From contig JACMLM010000033.1 in assembly GCA_014379595.1 (NCBI GenBank), forward strand, positions 1 to 64,000: 64,000 nt of DNA. Direction: 5' to 3'. Origin of the DNA: Anaerolineales bacterium (lineage in GTDB: Bacteria > Chloroflexota > Anaerolineae > Anaerolineales > Villigracilaceae). The position numbers and the translations under genes are program-made. The notes under the pieces are model-generated. The model did no database searches. It was not told the DNA's origin and saw only the letters and a list, made by a program, of their open reading frames with translations. Shown here piece after piece: positions 40,208-49,380 of the stretch; within the stretch, counting starts at the first letter, position 1; every line of letters begins with the position of its first letter.

Positions 40208-41677
40208 TTAAGGTGTGGCTGTCGGTATTGCGCTTGGAATCGCAGACTCAACCGTGGGAGTTAAATCAGCACTTATACCAAATGGCAAATCATTGCAAAT
40301 ATTCCGAACTACTACAATATCTGCAGCAATATTCGGGTCGTTATCAAATTCTTTGGCTTCGATTTCACTAGCTACCAACAACGCTTCAGGACAATAGTTA
40401 TTTTTGGGCAGTTTGTGGAGCGCAGCCAACTCTGACGCATATATGTCGTAGTAATAGACAGTTCCATTTGTTAAGGGAAGCCCGATGACAACTGCGGGAA
40501 TGTCATTTTTGCCGCACTCACCCCGCCCAGCACATGATTCTTCCTCAGTACAGCCACGCACCGCACACTTGAGCGCCAGTATCCCAGTCTCATAATTACG
40601 ATTCTTATGATACAGCACACCCAACTCCCCATACAGTTCAGCTTGACTCGGCTCGAATTCAATTGTCTTTTGCACATTACGAATGGCAATGAAGAATTCA
40701 CCCATTTGAGAATACGTCTTGGCAATCGAAAGATATGGACCCGGGTCCTGCACACCTAACTGCTCATTTATACGGGCGGTTTGCGCAAAATAGTCGAGCG
40801 ACTTTTCATAGAGTTCACGTTGGATATCTTCATTGGGGCTGTCAAACGCAAGACGGCGATAATTCGCACCTGCATACTGATATAAAAATGTCAGATTTGG
40901 AGTTATGGCAATTGCACGATCATACGCTTCAATTGCAAGCGCATATTCACCCAAAGACTCAAGCACATAGGCATTTATGCGATGCACATCCATCAGAGAT
41001 GCATTGCGCTGCAATGCTTGTTTAATGTTTTGATCTGCCTGTGTCCATTTTTGCTGATCAACAAGAATTTCAGCAGAGAAAGCCAATGCCAGCGTATTGG
41101 TATTATCCAATTGCAAGGCACGTGCAGCCTCCTGCTCGGCCTCTTGGAGCAGTCTTGAGATTTCACGTGGATCTTCAATAAGTCTCGAATCGGCATTCCA
41201 ATCCAATGTAAAAGCGTATATGGAATGAACGTAACTATCATCAGGCGCAAGCTCCACAGCTTTTTCCGCAGAGACAAGCGCCTCAGCAAGGCGAGCCTTA
41301 ATATCGTCACGATTTACGATCATCGCAGATGAATAAGTTTGAACGCGTGCAAGGTCTGCCCATACCTTTGCATTGTTCGGGTCTACTTTTGTGGCTTCAA
41401 GATAGGATGAGATTGCTCCATTAGATATAACATTTCCTTCTGCATCTTTCGTGTCATCCAATTTACCGGCAGTGAATAGAGCTTCAGCTTCAAGAACATA
41501 TGATCCTGCAAAACGTGTAGGAGTAGCGGTCGGTAAAAATAACGGTTTGATATCGCCTTGTCGAACAGAGCGGATCAGCCAAATACCGCCCAGGATCAAT
41601 ATGACCCAAAAGAACATGCGGTACACGCTGGATTCGTCACGGCGGCGAAAAATGGCTCGCTTATGATATATGTTCAT
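40208..41677 (-). CDS. TPR-repeat membrane protein with Thr/Pro tail
   Basis: A 489-residue protein with a basic start, one membrane helix (about 21-37), a short Thr/Pro stretch (PTATPTRFAGSY), and an array of about eight TPR-like units to about residue 345 (for example AISSYLEATKVDPNNAKVWADLARV). A Cys-rich segment with six Cys (CAVRGCTEEESCAGRGECG) follows at about residue 375, and the end is PTATP. The TPR part should be outside the cell. The Cys-rich loop is absent from the upstream paralogue. It overlaps that gene by four bases. Binding partners are unknown. Confidence 0.85.
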   Translation of the reverse strand: MNIYHKRAIFRRRDESSVYRMFFWVILILGGIWLIRSVRQGDIKPLFLPTATPTRFAGSYVLEAEALFTAGKLDDTKDAEGNVISNGAISSYLEATKVDPNNAKVWADLARVQTYSSAMIVNRDDIKARLAEALVSAEKAVELAPDDSYVHSIYAFTLDWNADSRLIEDPREISRLLQEAEQEAARALQLDNTNTLALAFSAEILVDQQKWTQADQNIKQALQRNASLMDVHRINAYVLESLGEYALAIEAYDRAIAITPNLTFLYQYAGANYRRLAFDSPNEDIQRELYEKSLDYFAQTARINEQLGVQDPGPYLSIAKTYSQMGEFFIAIRNVQKTIEFEPSQAELYGELGVLYHKNRNYETGILALKCAVRGCTEEESCAGRGECGKNDIPAVVIGLPLTNGTVYYYDIYASELAALHKLPKNNYCPEALLVASEIEAKEFDNDPNIAADIVVVRNICNDLPFGISADLTPTVESAIPSAIPTATP

Positions 41678-42966
41678 GGTGTAGCTGTCACCGTGGGTGT
41701 AGAAGTTGCTATCTCATCGAGACTTTCAGTTGAAACAGCATCAGGCTCGGGCGAGGTGGGAGGCGTTGGCGTCTGCTCAAGATTTTGCTGGCAACGGTTC
41801 ACGATCTCATTCGCATTCTCTACCGCTAATTCATCAGTAGGAATACTTGCAAGAATGGACTGTGCAATTTCTAAAGCTTCGCTGCATTTATTCAAACGCG
41901 ACAATGCAAGCCCATAAGTGAAGTAGTATTCTGCAACAAGTGAATTGTTGGGTGCAAGATTAATTGCTTCCACTGGATCGCCGTCTTCTGTAAAGCCACC
42001 GTTGACCACATATTCAAGCTCTTCAACTGCTTCCTCAAAGTAAGCATTCCGATAATACATTACGCCAAGATTTCCACGCAAATTTGTATTGGTGGGGGTA
42101 TTTCCAACCGCAGTCTCAGCAAATTGCATCGCCTTGGAGAATTCACCGATCGTCGCATACGTACGCGAAGTTAAATAATCTGGCATGTGGTCTTCGGGAT
42201 TAAGCGCATTGGCATCTGTATATGCGGCAATAGCCTGATCGTAAATACTCAACCTGCTATAGTTTCGTCCAAGAGCGAGGTGCAAATCAGCAATATTATT
42301 ATTGATGGCAAGCGCCGCTTTATATTCAGGAATAGCTTCTTGATAATTGCCTGTATTCTCCAAAACATATCCACGTGCGCGGCGCGATTCTATTAGATCT
42401 GGAGCAAGACCAATCGCAATATTTGATTCCTCAATAGCTTTTTCAATACCACCAATAGCACCTGTACCATTATTATTGGCATCAATAAGGATTTCTGCAT
42501 AATAAGCATGTGCAATTGCGTTGTTGGGGTCCAGCTCCAGAGCACGTTTAATGCTGTCCTCTGCTCGAAGAGTTTCGCCCTGAAAATCCAAGGCCCACGC
42601 TTTCACAGCATGTGCCATGGAATTATCTGCGTTGAGCAGTATGGCGCTTTCCGCGCTCTCTTGCGCTTCTGGATATCGACCCGCCCAAACCTGCACACGT
42701 GCCAATGCTATATAGGCTGCAGGGTTATCCGGCTTCGATAAAATCGCCTGTTCATAGGCAGCAATTGCAGGAACCAGTTTCCCAGCTTTAAAAAGCTCTT
42801 CTGCTTCTGTAATAAATGCTTCAGACGCACGCGTTGGTGTTGGCGATGGCACACCCAGTTGTGGCTGGTTGGGGAGAATGTATCGATTGACATATGCACC
42901 ACCCAATACCAAAAGGCACAGCAAAATAATGCGAAACCAGTTTGGACGGGTCCGCTTGTGGTTCAT
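41674..42966 (-). CDS. TPR-repeat membrane protein with Thr/Pro tail (paralogue)
   Basis: A protein of about 430 residues with the same plan as the downstream gene: short basic start, one helix, Thr/Pro link, then about nine TPR units (such as AIAAYEQAILSKPDNPAAYIALARVQVWAGRYPEAQESAES), and a C-terminal Thr/Pro-rich tail (PTPPTSPEPD...PTVTATP). I favour the ATG at 42966, because it gives the same short basic start as the paralogue; the ATG at 42993 is also possible. The pair probably arose by duplication and is likely co-translated. Confidence 0.84.
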   Translation of the reverse strand: MNHKRTRPNWFRIILLCLLVLGGAYVNRYILPNQPQLGVPSPTPTRASEAFITEAEELFKAGKLVPAIAAYEQAILSKPDNPAAYIALARVQVWAGRYPEAQESAESAILLNADNSMAHAVKAWALDFQGETLRAEDSIKRALELDPNNAIAHAYYAEILIDANNNGTGAIGGIEKAIEESNIAIGLAPDLIESRRARGYVLENTGNYQEAIPEYKAALAINNNIADLHLALGRNYSRLSIYDQAIAAYTDANALNPEDHMPDYLTSRTYATIGEFSKAMQFAETAVGNTPTNTNLRGNLGVMYYRNAYFEEAVEELEYVVNGGFTEDGDPVEAINLAPNNSLVAEYYFTYGLALSRLNKCSEALEIAQSILASIPTDELAVENANEIVNRCQQNLEQTPTPPTSPEPDAVSTESLDEIATSTPTVTATP

Positions 42967-43087
42967 ACTCCACTTACTTCCTTTTAAATACATGGTTTTA
43001 TATTACCATTGTAAACAAAGCACAGTCAAGCAAGGGTCTTGATCTCTTATTTGCTTCTAACATCACAGGGCGCGGAAAAATCTATGC

Positions 43088-43093
43088 TAAAAT
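43088..43093 (+). promoter_or_regulatory. -10 box 6 nt before trmD (leaderless candidate)
   Basis: TAAAAT, preceded by TATGC, ends exactly 6 nt before the ATG at 43100. No ribosome site and no clear -35 box. Confidence 0.5.
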
Positions 43094-43099
43094 CCCTCC

Positions 43100-43867
43100 A
43101 TGAAATTTGAGGTATTTACCCTCCTGCCCGAAGTATTTCCCTCTTATCTTGAAACCAGCATCATTAAACGCGCCCGTGAACGGAATTTGATCGACGTGCG
43201 TGTTCATAACATCCGCGATTACACACACGACAAACATCACATGACCGACGATACACCATACGGTGGCGGTGGCGGGATGGTGATGAAACCTGAACCTGTC
43301 TTTGAAGCAATAGAATCTGTTTTGGGATTAAATTCGAGTCACACTGCGCCCGAGCCTGCTTCAAACATCCCGATCATTTTGCTAACTCCGCAGGGACGTG
43401 TGTTTAATCAGAGCATTGCTCAGGAATTTTCCCAACACCCACACATCGCTTTGATCTGCGGCCGCTACGAAGGGATCGATGAACGCATCCGTGAGCATCT
43501 TGTTACCCATGAAATTTCCATTGGCGATTATGTGCTAACGGGCGGCGAACTCCCTGCGCTTATCCTCATTGACGCAATTGCACGCTTATTGCCTGATGTA
43601 CTCGGTGACCCCACCGGTGCACAGGATGATTCTCATGCCATGGGGCTACTCGAATATCCGCATTACACACGTCCGCCTGAATTTCGCGGCTGGAAAGCGC
43701 CCGATGTTTTGCTTTCAGGAGATCACGCAAAAATAGACAAATGGCGCCGCGAACAAGCCTTGTTACGTACATTCAATAAAAGACCAGATATGTTAGAGAA
43801 AGCAGAATTGACCAAGGAAGATTTGAAATTTATTGAGCGGTTGAAGGTTGGAAAGTTAGAAGGTTGA
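43100..43867 (+). CDS. trmD: tRNA (guanine-37-N1)-methyltransferase
   Basis: Methylates G37 next to the anticodon, which prevents frameshifts. The 255-residue SPOUT protein has [20 protein letters not shown], the substrate loop [17 protein letters not shown], the knot [12 protein letters not shown] and [15 protein letters not shown]. It stands alone, without the usual rpsP-rimM-rplS neighbours. Confidence 0.96.
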   Translation: MKFEVFTLLPEVFPSYLETSIIKRARERNLIDVRVHNIRDYTHDKHHMTDDTPYGGGGGMVMKPEPVFEAIESVLGLNSSHTAPEPASNIPIILLTPQGRVFNQSIAQEFSQHPHIALICGRYEGIDERIREHLVTHEISIGDYVLTGGELPALILIDAIARLLPDVLGDPTGAQDDSHAMGLLEYPHYTRPPEFRGWKAPDVLLSGDHAKIDKWRREQALLRTFNKRPDMLEKAELTKEDLKFIERLKVGKLEG

Positions 43868-43918
43868 AAAGGTAAGAGCCAAACATTTGCAACTTGTAAA
43901 CCATAATGTGGAGGAAAT

Positions 43919-45208
43919 ATGTCAACAAAATTCAACTACGGCAAAACATTACTACTCGGATTTGGTTTTTTGGGAATCAGCATTATCTGGCCAATCTTCA
44001 ATCAATACTTACCGATCTTCTTGCAGGCAGGCAACCCCGAATTCGAAAAACAACTGCTTGCTGAAGGACGTTCCATTCCCGATATAGTTGGCTTTGGTCT
44101 GGCCCCCGGTCTCGCGCTTTTTATTATGACGTGGGATAACATTATCAACATGTTCATCCAACCCTGGGTTGGCACAAAAAGCGACCAGACTTGGAATCGC
44201 TTTGGCAGGCGCAAACCGTGGATATTGATTGGTGCGCCCATTGCGTTACTGGGGTTTATCTTTATCCCCATCGCGCAATCGCTTATTGCAATTGCTGTAT
44301 TCATTTTAATCACCAACTTGGGCATGTCTTTATTCCGCTCACCGACGGTTGCATGGCTGGGAGATCTTTTCGAACCAAACGAGCGCAGCAAAGCAAATGG
44401 CATCATCAACCTAATGGGCGGCATAGGTGGACTCCTCGCTTATTTTGGCGGTGGGATCTTATTTAATTCCTTAGGACGCGCTGCACCATTTATAGCAGGC
44501 GCAATCGTGGCCGCGCTGGCATTAATCACCGTTTTTATTTTTGTAAAAGAACCAGAACAAATTCACTTGGAGAACGGCGAAAAACAACCCGGTTTATTTG
44601 ATAATATAAAGGCTCTCCTTGATCATCAGGATAAAAGCGGAATCTTTGTATTGCTTGGCATCCTATTCTGGTTTATGGGATTCAACGCGCTCGAAACGGG
44701 TTTATCGTCGTTCGCAGTTTTTACGCTTGGCATGAAAGCAGGGACAGCTTCAATCTATACGGGACTGGTAACCGTTACATTCATCCTATTCGCCGTACCT
44801 GCCGGGAATTTCGGCACACGCTTTGGGCGCGCCGCCGTGATTCGTGTCGGATTGATTGGGCTTTCTATTTTGATGTTGCTTGGTTACTTATTCATTCAAA
44901 ACACAATCACCTTTGCAATCGTTTTGGTCTTAATAGGAATCTTCTGGGCAATGGTGAATGTCAACAGCCTGCCATTGGTCTACGATCATGGTGATGAAAA
45001 ACGTATCGGTGCATTTACTGGCTTATATTATTTTTCTTCACAATTTGCGGCTGTGCTTGGCCCAACGCTTGGTGGAGTTCTGGTAGGGGTGATGGGAAAT
45101 CAATATCGCTGGCTATGGTTATTTGCGGCGGTCTTCATGGCTGCCGCTTTGGCAGTGATGTTTAATGTGAAGCGTGGCAATTCCCAAAGTTTACAAGCTT
45201 CCGGGTGA
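43919..45208 (+). CDS. MFS transporter (GPH/SLC45-like)
   Basis: A 429-residue protein with about twelve membrane helices. The cytoplasmic loop between helices 2 and 3 reads GTKSDQTWNRFGRRKPWILIG, a form of the MFS loop typical of sugar:cation symporters (GPH) and SLC45-like sucrose transporters. The second half has NFGTRFGRAAVIRVG, the repeat of the same loop. A sugar or glycoside is the likely cargo. GGAGG lies 5 nt before the ATG. It follows trmD but has its own ribosome site and may be separate. Confidence 0.87.
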   Translation: MSTKFNYGKTLLLGFGFLGISIIWPIFNQYLPIFLQAGNPEFEKQLLAEGRSIPDIVGFGLAPGLALFIMTWDNIINMFIQPWVGTKSDQTWNRFGRRKPWILIGAPIALLGFIFIPIAQSLIAIAVFILITNLGMSLFRSPTVAWLGDLFEPNERSKANGIINLMGGIGGLLAYFGGGILFNSLGRAAPFIAGAIVAALALITVFIFVKEPEQIHLENGEKQPGLFDNIKALLDHQDKSGIFVLLGILFWFMGFNALETGLSSFAVFTLGMKAGTASIYTGLVTVTFILFAVPAGNFGTRFGRAAVIRVGLIGLSILMLLGYLFIQNTITFAIVLVLIGIFWAMVNVNSLPLVYDHGDEKRIGAFTGLYYFSSQFAAVLGPTLGGVLVGVMGNQYRWLWLFAAVFMAAALAVMFNVKRGNSQSLQASG

Positions 45209-45216
45209 GCAGTAAT

Positions 45217-46902
45217 ATGACAATTACAAACTTACCCAACGAAAATAACCAGGATTCATCAAACACCTATGCCTGGATAGCTGTTGCAGTCTTCACTGCT
45301 TTGATACTTTGCTTTTCTATTGTATTTTGTGGGTTAGGCTTATGGGCCATTCGCAATAGTACAACCAGTGAAACTCAGTCAGAATCTGAGGCGTCTGAAT
45401 CGCAAGAAAATATCCTTCAAGAAATTGGCTCAGACCCGGCCTGGAAGCTTCTGGTCAATGATGAATTTACGAATAACAAAAACAGATGGGAAGTAGGGGC
45501 TTATTTAACTGACTTTCTAACTTTAGACCGTTCAATTGAAGATGGGAAATATATTTTAGATTTCCAATCCAGTACTGGTTGGACGTATTGGTCATTTCCA
45601 GATATAGAAATTTTGGAAGATTTTGTTGCAAGCGTAGAAATTAAACATAGTGACGGAAACCTCGCTGACTCATTTGGCTTGATCTTGAGGGCTAGTTATG
45701 ACGATTATTATCTTTTTCAAATCAACGAGAATAACCGAGCGTCGTTTTTTATTTACACCCTTGATAAATATACTACATTGATGGACATCTCTACTTCGGC
45801 GGTCAAAATTGGGGAAGTCAACGAAATCACGGTCAGAGCGGAAGGAAGCCACTTCACTTTCTATGTAAACAATACTAAGGTTGGCGAAATTGATGATGAC
45901 CGTTTGGCAAGTGGATACGCTGGCATCCTTACATCACCAAGTGGCCTGCCCTCATCCAAACAAAATCTCAACTCGAACACTGCCCAGCAACGATATCCAT
46001 CTACGTTTGAAGTGGATAATTTCAAAATTTGGGAACTGGTTGCTGGAAATATCAAACTTGAGTCTCTCACCCCAGAGCAAGGCCGTATCGCTTTCGTTTC
46101 AGATAAAGATGGAAACTCGGAAATATATTCCATTAACACAGATGGAACAGATATGGTACGCCTAACAGATAATAAAGCTGATGATCTCTCACCAAAATGG
46201 TCACCAGATGGGAGCAAAATCACTTTTATTTCAACAAGGGATGGAAACTCTGAAATTTATGTGATGAACTCAGATGGTTTAGGAATTATAAGAATCACAA
46301 ATGATAAATCTGATGATATTGACCCGTCATGGTCGCCGGATGGACAGAAGATTGTTTTCTCATCTAATCGTGACGGTGATTATGAAATTTATATTCATAA
46401 CCTAGAAACAGGCACTGACGAGCAAATAACAGAAAACACCTTCGAAGACCGTTATCCAGATTGGTCTTCAAAAAATGATGTGATCCTTTATCAATCCCTA
46501 CAATATGGGAGTTCTGCTCTATATATGCTTGACATTTCTACAGAGGAAAGTGAGCGAATCACCCCAAGAATCCCTCCATACAGTGACAGTCGCTCATCTT
46601 TTTCCAAGGATGGCTCAAAAATCGTCTATGCAGCCGGAAGTTATAAAAACCAAACGGGCATCATGATATATGACCTTGACACAAAGATGACCATTGATGT
46701 AGTGATCAGGTTCGCAGATCCAACAAACAAAAAAGGCGAAAATTTATCTCCTACATGGTCGGCTAATGACGAACAGATCGCCTTTGTATCCAGCCGCGAT
46801 GGCCAAATTGATATTTATATTATCAGCAGCGATGGGAAATCAATTTTCCGCGTAACGAATACCGAAACTAATGAATGGGATTTGGACTGGACGGAAAACT
46901 AA
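45217..46902 (+). CDS. Membrane-anchored protein with concanavalin-like domain and PD40 propeller
   Basis: A protein of about 560 residues. One helix lies at residues 20-45, a Ser/Glu linker follows, then a laminin-G/DUF1080-like beta sandwich at about 75-265 (EFTNNKNRWEVGAY, SFGLILRASYDDYYLFQINENN, AGILTSPSG), and a C-terminal propeller with six or seven PD40 units (IAFVSDKDGNSEIYSINTDG and repeats with SPDG). TolB-like propellers bind other envelope proteins; the sandwich suggests glycan binding. The frame also opens at GTG 45205, which overlaps the stop of the transporter gene. It is followed after 7 bases by a BMP lipoprotein gene. Confidence 0.83.
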   Translation: MTITNLPNENNQDSSNTYAWIAVAVFTALILCFSIVFCGLGLWAIRNSTTSETQSESEASESQENILQEIGSDPAWKLLVNDEFTNNKNRWEVGAYLTDFLTLDRSIEDGKYILDFQSSTGWTYWSFPDIEILEDFVASVEIKHSDGNLADSFGLILRASYDDYYLFQINENNRASFFIYTLDKYTTLMDISTSAVKIGEVNEITVRAEGSHFTFYVNNTKVGEIDDDRLASGYAGILTSPSGLPSSKQNLNSNTAQQRYPSTFEVDNFKIWELVAGNIKLESLTPEQGRIAFVSDKDGNSEIYSINTDGTDMVRLTDNKADDLSPKWSPDGSKITFISTRDGNSEIYVMNSDGLGIIRITNDKSDDIDPSWSPDGQKIVFSSNRDGDYEIYIHNLETGTDEQITENTFEDRYPDWSSKNDVILYQSLQYGSSALYMLDISTEESERITPRIPPYSDSRSSFSKDGSKIVYAAGSYKNQTGIMIYDLDTKMTIDVVIRFADPTNKKGENLSPTWSANDEQIAFVSSRDGQIDIYIISSDGKSIFRVTNTETNEWDLDWTEN

Positions 46903-46909
46903 TTACAAC

Positions 46910-47926
46910 GTGACGATCCATAAGTTTTTCATTTTGGTTGTTTTAGCTTTGACTTCTTGCGCGAACTTAAATGATTGCTTTAGCGAGAATGTCTTTTGCG
47001 CAGCATTGGTAACAGATACGCTTGGCATTAACGATCATGGCATTAATCAGGATACATGGGCAGGACTGGAAGAATCCAAAGCAAATGGCGTCGTGGATCA
47101 AATTGAATATATTGAATCAGTTGATACACGTGATTACGAAAAGAATATTATCTACTTTGCTGAAAAGGGATACGATGTGATCATCACCTCAGGAATTGGT
47201 TTGCTCGATGAGACGTTTCGCAGCGCGGACCTGTATCCTGATTCCCCAGAGGGGGCTGTGCCTGTTTTCGTTGGAATGAATCAACCCTACGAAGAAACAC
47301 GCTCGAATATTATTTCAATCACGTTTGCAGAAGATCAAATGGGATTCGCTGCAGGCGCATTGGCGGCACGTATTTCAGAGACTCGAATTGTCGGCGCGGC
47401 GTGTGAGACATCTGGCATCGATTCGATGTGGAGATATTGCGAAGGTTTCCGTGCAGGCGCCCAGTTCGTGGATGAAGATATAAAGGTAATGGTAATCTAT
47501 CGTGATGATGGGAGCAGTGAAAAATTATTTATTGATGAAGCCTGGGGGCGTGAGACCGCGCAGAAATTAATCCAACGCGGTGCGGATGTGATCTTTGCTG
47601 CGGGTGGAGCAACGGCGCAAAGCGCACTGCGTGCAGCATCCGAGGTGGAAGTAGATGCAATTGGCACAGAGCGAGATCAGAGTGTGATTTTAGGAGAAGA
47701 AGGTTCAAGTGTAATAACTTCTATTTATGGGAATGCCAGCTTCGAGGTCCAGAGTTTGATGCAGCTGATAAAGGATGGAAATGCAAATGAGCCACGATTA
47801 AGTCAAATTAAATATGTACCATTTGATGAGAAATTCCCCGAAAGTTTTACAAAGGAAATGGACACTTTACTTGTAAGTCTATGGAAAAGAGTTGTCAAGA
47901 CAAATGTTAACAACGAGAAGCCATAA
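46910..47926 (+). CDS. BMP-family substrate-binding lipoprotein (first of two)
   Basis: A PnrA/Med-type binding protein of about 338 residues. With the GTG at 46910 the signal peptide and the lipobox LTSC near residue 18 fit. Family marks are ALVTDTLGINDHGINQDTWAGLEE, the ligand-region SITFAEDQMGFAAGALAA and VIFAAGGATAQSAL. Compared with the next gene it lacks the long Ala/Thr/Pro linker and is less conserved at ligand positions (GIND...GINQ instead of KVNDKSFNQ). It may bind another nucleoside-like ligand or act as a sensor. It is read with the propeller gene before it; a promoter for the next gene follows. Confidence 0.85.
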   Translation: MTIHKFFILVVLALTSCANLNDCFSENVFCAALVTDTLGINDHGINQDTWAGLEESKANGVVDQIEYIESVDTRDYEKNIIYFAEKGYDVIITSGIGLLDETFRSADLYPDSPEGAVPVFVGMNQPYEETRSNIISITFAEDQMGFAAGALAARISETRIVGAACETSGIDSMWRYCEGFRAGAQFVDEDIKVMVIYRDDGSSEKLFIDEAWGRETAQKLIQRGADVIFAAGGATAQSALRAASEVEVDAIGTERDQSVILGEEGSSVITSIYGNASFEVQSLMQLIKDGNANEPRLSQIKYVPFDEKFPESFTKEMDTLLVSLWKRVVKTNVNNEKP

Positions 47927-47939
47927 AATTGGTTCAGGC

Positions 47940-47968
47940 TTGCACAATAAAATAATAGGATTTATACT
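47940..47968 (+). promoter_or_regulatory. Sigma-70 promoter of the main BMP lipoprotein gene
   Basis: TTGCAC and TATACT are exactly 17 bp apart. The expected transcript starts at about 47975, a few bases before the palindrome at 47982. Confidence 0.7.
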
Positions 47969-47981
47969 AGTCATGTCGTAA

Positions 47982-47999
47982 GGCCCTTGTACAAGGGCC
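47982..47999 (+). promoter_or_regulatory. 5' leader palindrome of the BMP lipoprotein message
   Basis: GGCCCTTGTACAAGGGCC is a perfect 18-base palindrome close to the predicted 5' end of the mRNA. It may stabilise the transcript or be a protein-binding site. It has no T-run. Confidence 0.5.
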
Positions 48000-48034
48000 A
48001 TTAAATCCCTACTCTTCTAGAGGAGAAGAAAAAA

Positions 48035-49198
48035 ATGAAAAAGTTTTACTTTGTTATGGCTTTGTTGATCGTCGCTTCGATGATCCTCACAGCCTGTGGC
48101 ACACCTGCTGCCACTGAAGCACCAGCTGCTACAGATGCACCAGCTGTTACGGAAGCACCCGCCGCTACGGAAGCTCCTGCTGCCACTGAGGCACCTGCTG
48201 AAGTCACCCAGGAAGACTGCGTCACTGAAGAAGTCTTCTGTGTTGGCGTCGTGACCGATGTGGGTAAAGTCAATGATAAATCCTTCAACCAATCTGCCTG
48301 GGAAGGTGCTTTGAAATCTCAGGAAGATGGCGTAGCAGATTTGGTCCAATTCATTGAGACCGCTGATGCCAAAGACTATGCCAAGAACATTGGTACCTTC
48401 GGCGATGCTGGTTTCGATGTAATCGTGACCGTTGGTTTTGCTCTTGGCGAAGCCACTGTAGCTGCCGCTGCCACCTACCCCGATATTTCCTTCATCGGTG
48501 TAGATCAGTTTCAAGCTTGGGAGTTTGATGAAGATGCAGCCAACGATGTTGCTAATGTAACTGGTTTGGGCTTCCCTGAAGATCAAGCTGGCTTCCTCGT
48601 TGGTGCTCTTGCTGCTGCCATGTCTGAGAGCCACAAGATTGGCGCCGTTTGTGGTACCGATGTTGTTCCTCCCGTTTGGCGCTTTGGTGAAGGCTACAAA
48701 GCCGGTGCTGCTTATGCTGATGGCTTGAATGGCACAACCACGGAAGTATTCGTTGTGTACCACAGTGATGTGGGCTTTGATAAGACCTTCACTGACCCAG
48801 AATGGGGTGCACAAACTGCCACCTCCATGATGGATCAGGGTGCAGATGCAATCTTCGGTTGTGGTGGTCTTACCGGTAACGGTGCTATCACTGCAGCAGC
48901 CCAAGCTGGCAAATATGCTATTGGTGTGGATGCTGACCAATACTTGACCTTGCCCGAAGCTGCTCCTCGTATGCTCTCCAGTGCAATGAAACTCATTACT
49001 CCTGGTGTTGCTGATCTTGTTGCTGCCGCTAAAGATGGCTCCATCAAACCTGGTAACTTTACTGGTCTTGCTGGTTATGCTCCATATCACGATCTTGAGA
49101 GCGAAGTTCCTGCCGAAGTCAACGCTATGATGGAAGAACTCAACGCCGCTTTGCTTGATGGAAGCGTCACAACTAATGTTCCTCCAGTCAAGCCGTAA
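48035..49198 (+). CDS. BMP-family substrate-binding lipoprotein (PnrA-like)
   Basis: The external receptor of a nucleoside-type ABC importer, 387 residues. The lipobox is LTAC (Cys21). A linker of repeated EAPAAT units spans about residues 28-57. The binding fold has GVVTDVGKVNDKSFNQSAWEG, GFPEDQAGFLVGALAAAM and GADAIFGCGGLTGNGAI. AGAGGAGAAG lies in front of the ATG. Codon use is strongly biased (GCT, GGT, CTT), unlike its neighbours, which fits a highly expressed gene. The terminator that follows allows an excess of receptor over the permeases and ATPase downstream, as is common for binding proteins. Confidence 0.95.
   Translation: MKKFYFVMALLIVASMILTACGTPAATEAPAATDAPAVTEAPAATEAPAATEAPAEVTQEDCVTEEVFCVGVVTDVGKVNDKSFNQSAWEGALKSQEDGVADLVQFIETADAKDYAKNIGTFGDAGFDVIVTVGFALGEATVAAAATYPDISFIGVDQFQAWEFDEDAANDVANVTGLGFPEDQAGFLVGALAAAMSESHKIGAVCGTDVVPPVWRFGEGYKAGAAYADGLNGTTTEVFVVYHSDVGFDKTFTDPEWGAQTATSMMDQGADAIFGCGGLTGNGAITAAAQAGKYAIGVDADQYLTLPEAAPRMLSSAMKLITPGVADLVAAAKDGSIKPGNFTGLAGYAPYHDLESEVPAEVNAMMEELNAALLDGSVTTNVPPVKP
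48105..48200 (+). repeat. In-frame tandem repeat (EAPAAT linker)
   Basis: About six imperfect 15-18 bp copies of GAAGCACCTGCTGCTAC-like sequence encode the Ala/Pro/Thr/Glu linker of the BMP lipoprotein. The number of copies may vary between strains. Confidence 0.7.
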
Positions 49199-49218
49199 TT
49201 TAGAAATTTAGATGTAAT

Positions 49219-49252
49219 AAAAGGGAAAGAGGTTAACCTCTTTCCCTTTTTG
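49219..49252 (+). terminator. Rho-independent terminator after the BMP lipoprotein gene
   Basis: AAAAGGGAAAGAGGTT and AACCTCTTTCCCTTTT form one continuous 32-base palindrome, followed by TGTTTTATT. Confidence 0.85.
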
Positions 49253-49320
49253 TTTTATTAAGAAGAAATTTATTACTTGCCAGGTTGTTTTTGCATCAAA
49301 TATTTAACGCTATTTTCCTC

Positions 49321-49346
49321 TTGAAACAAACCCTATTTGATATAAT
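49321..49346 (+). promoter_or_regulatory. Extended -10 promoter of the BMP permease genes
   Basis: TATAAT at 49341 is preceded by TGA (extended -10). TTGAAA lies only 14 bp upstream, so the extended element probably carries the promoter. Confidence 0.55.
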
Positions 49347-49380
49347 TGACTGATAATTCGCAGGACCACTGGAGTGAAGG

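Noticed and set aside
47982-48034. Riboswitch in the BMP receptor leader
   Set aside because: Only one simple palindrome is present. I see no purine-riboswitch core or multi-helix fold, and the leader is too short (about 60 nt).
48017-49090. 357-codon open frame on the minus strand opposite the BMP lipoprotein gene
   Set aside because: It is a shadow: strong codon bias on the plus strand (GCT, GGT, CTT) removes stops in the antisense frame. The product is a Gly/Ser/Cys-rich sequence without any known fold, while the plus strand has a clear BMP protein with ribosome site.
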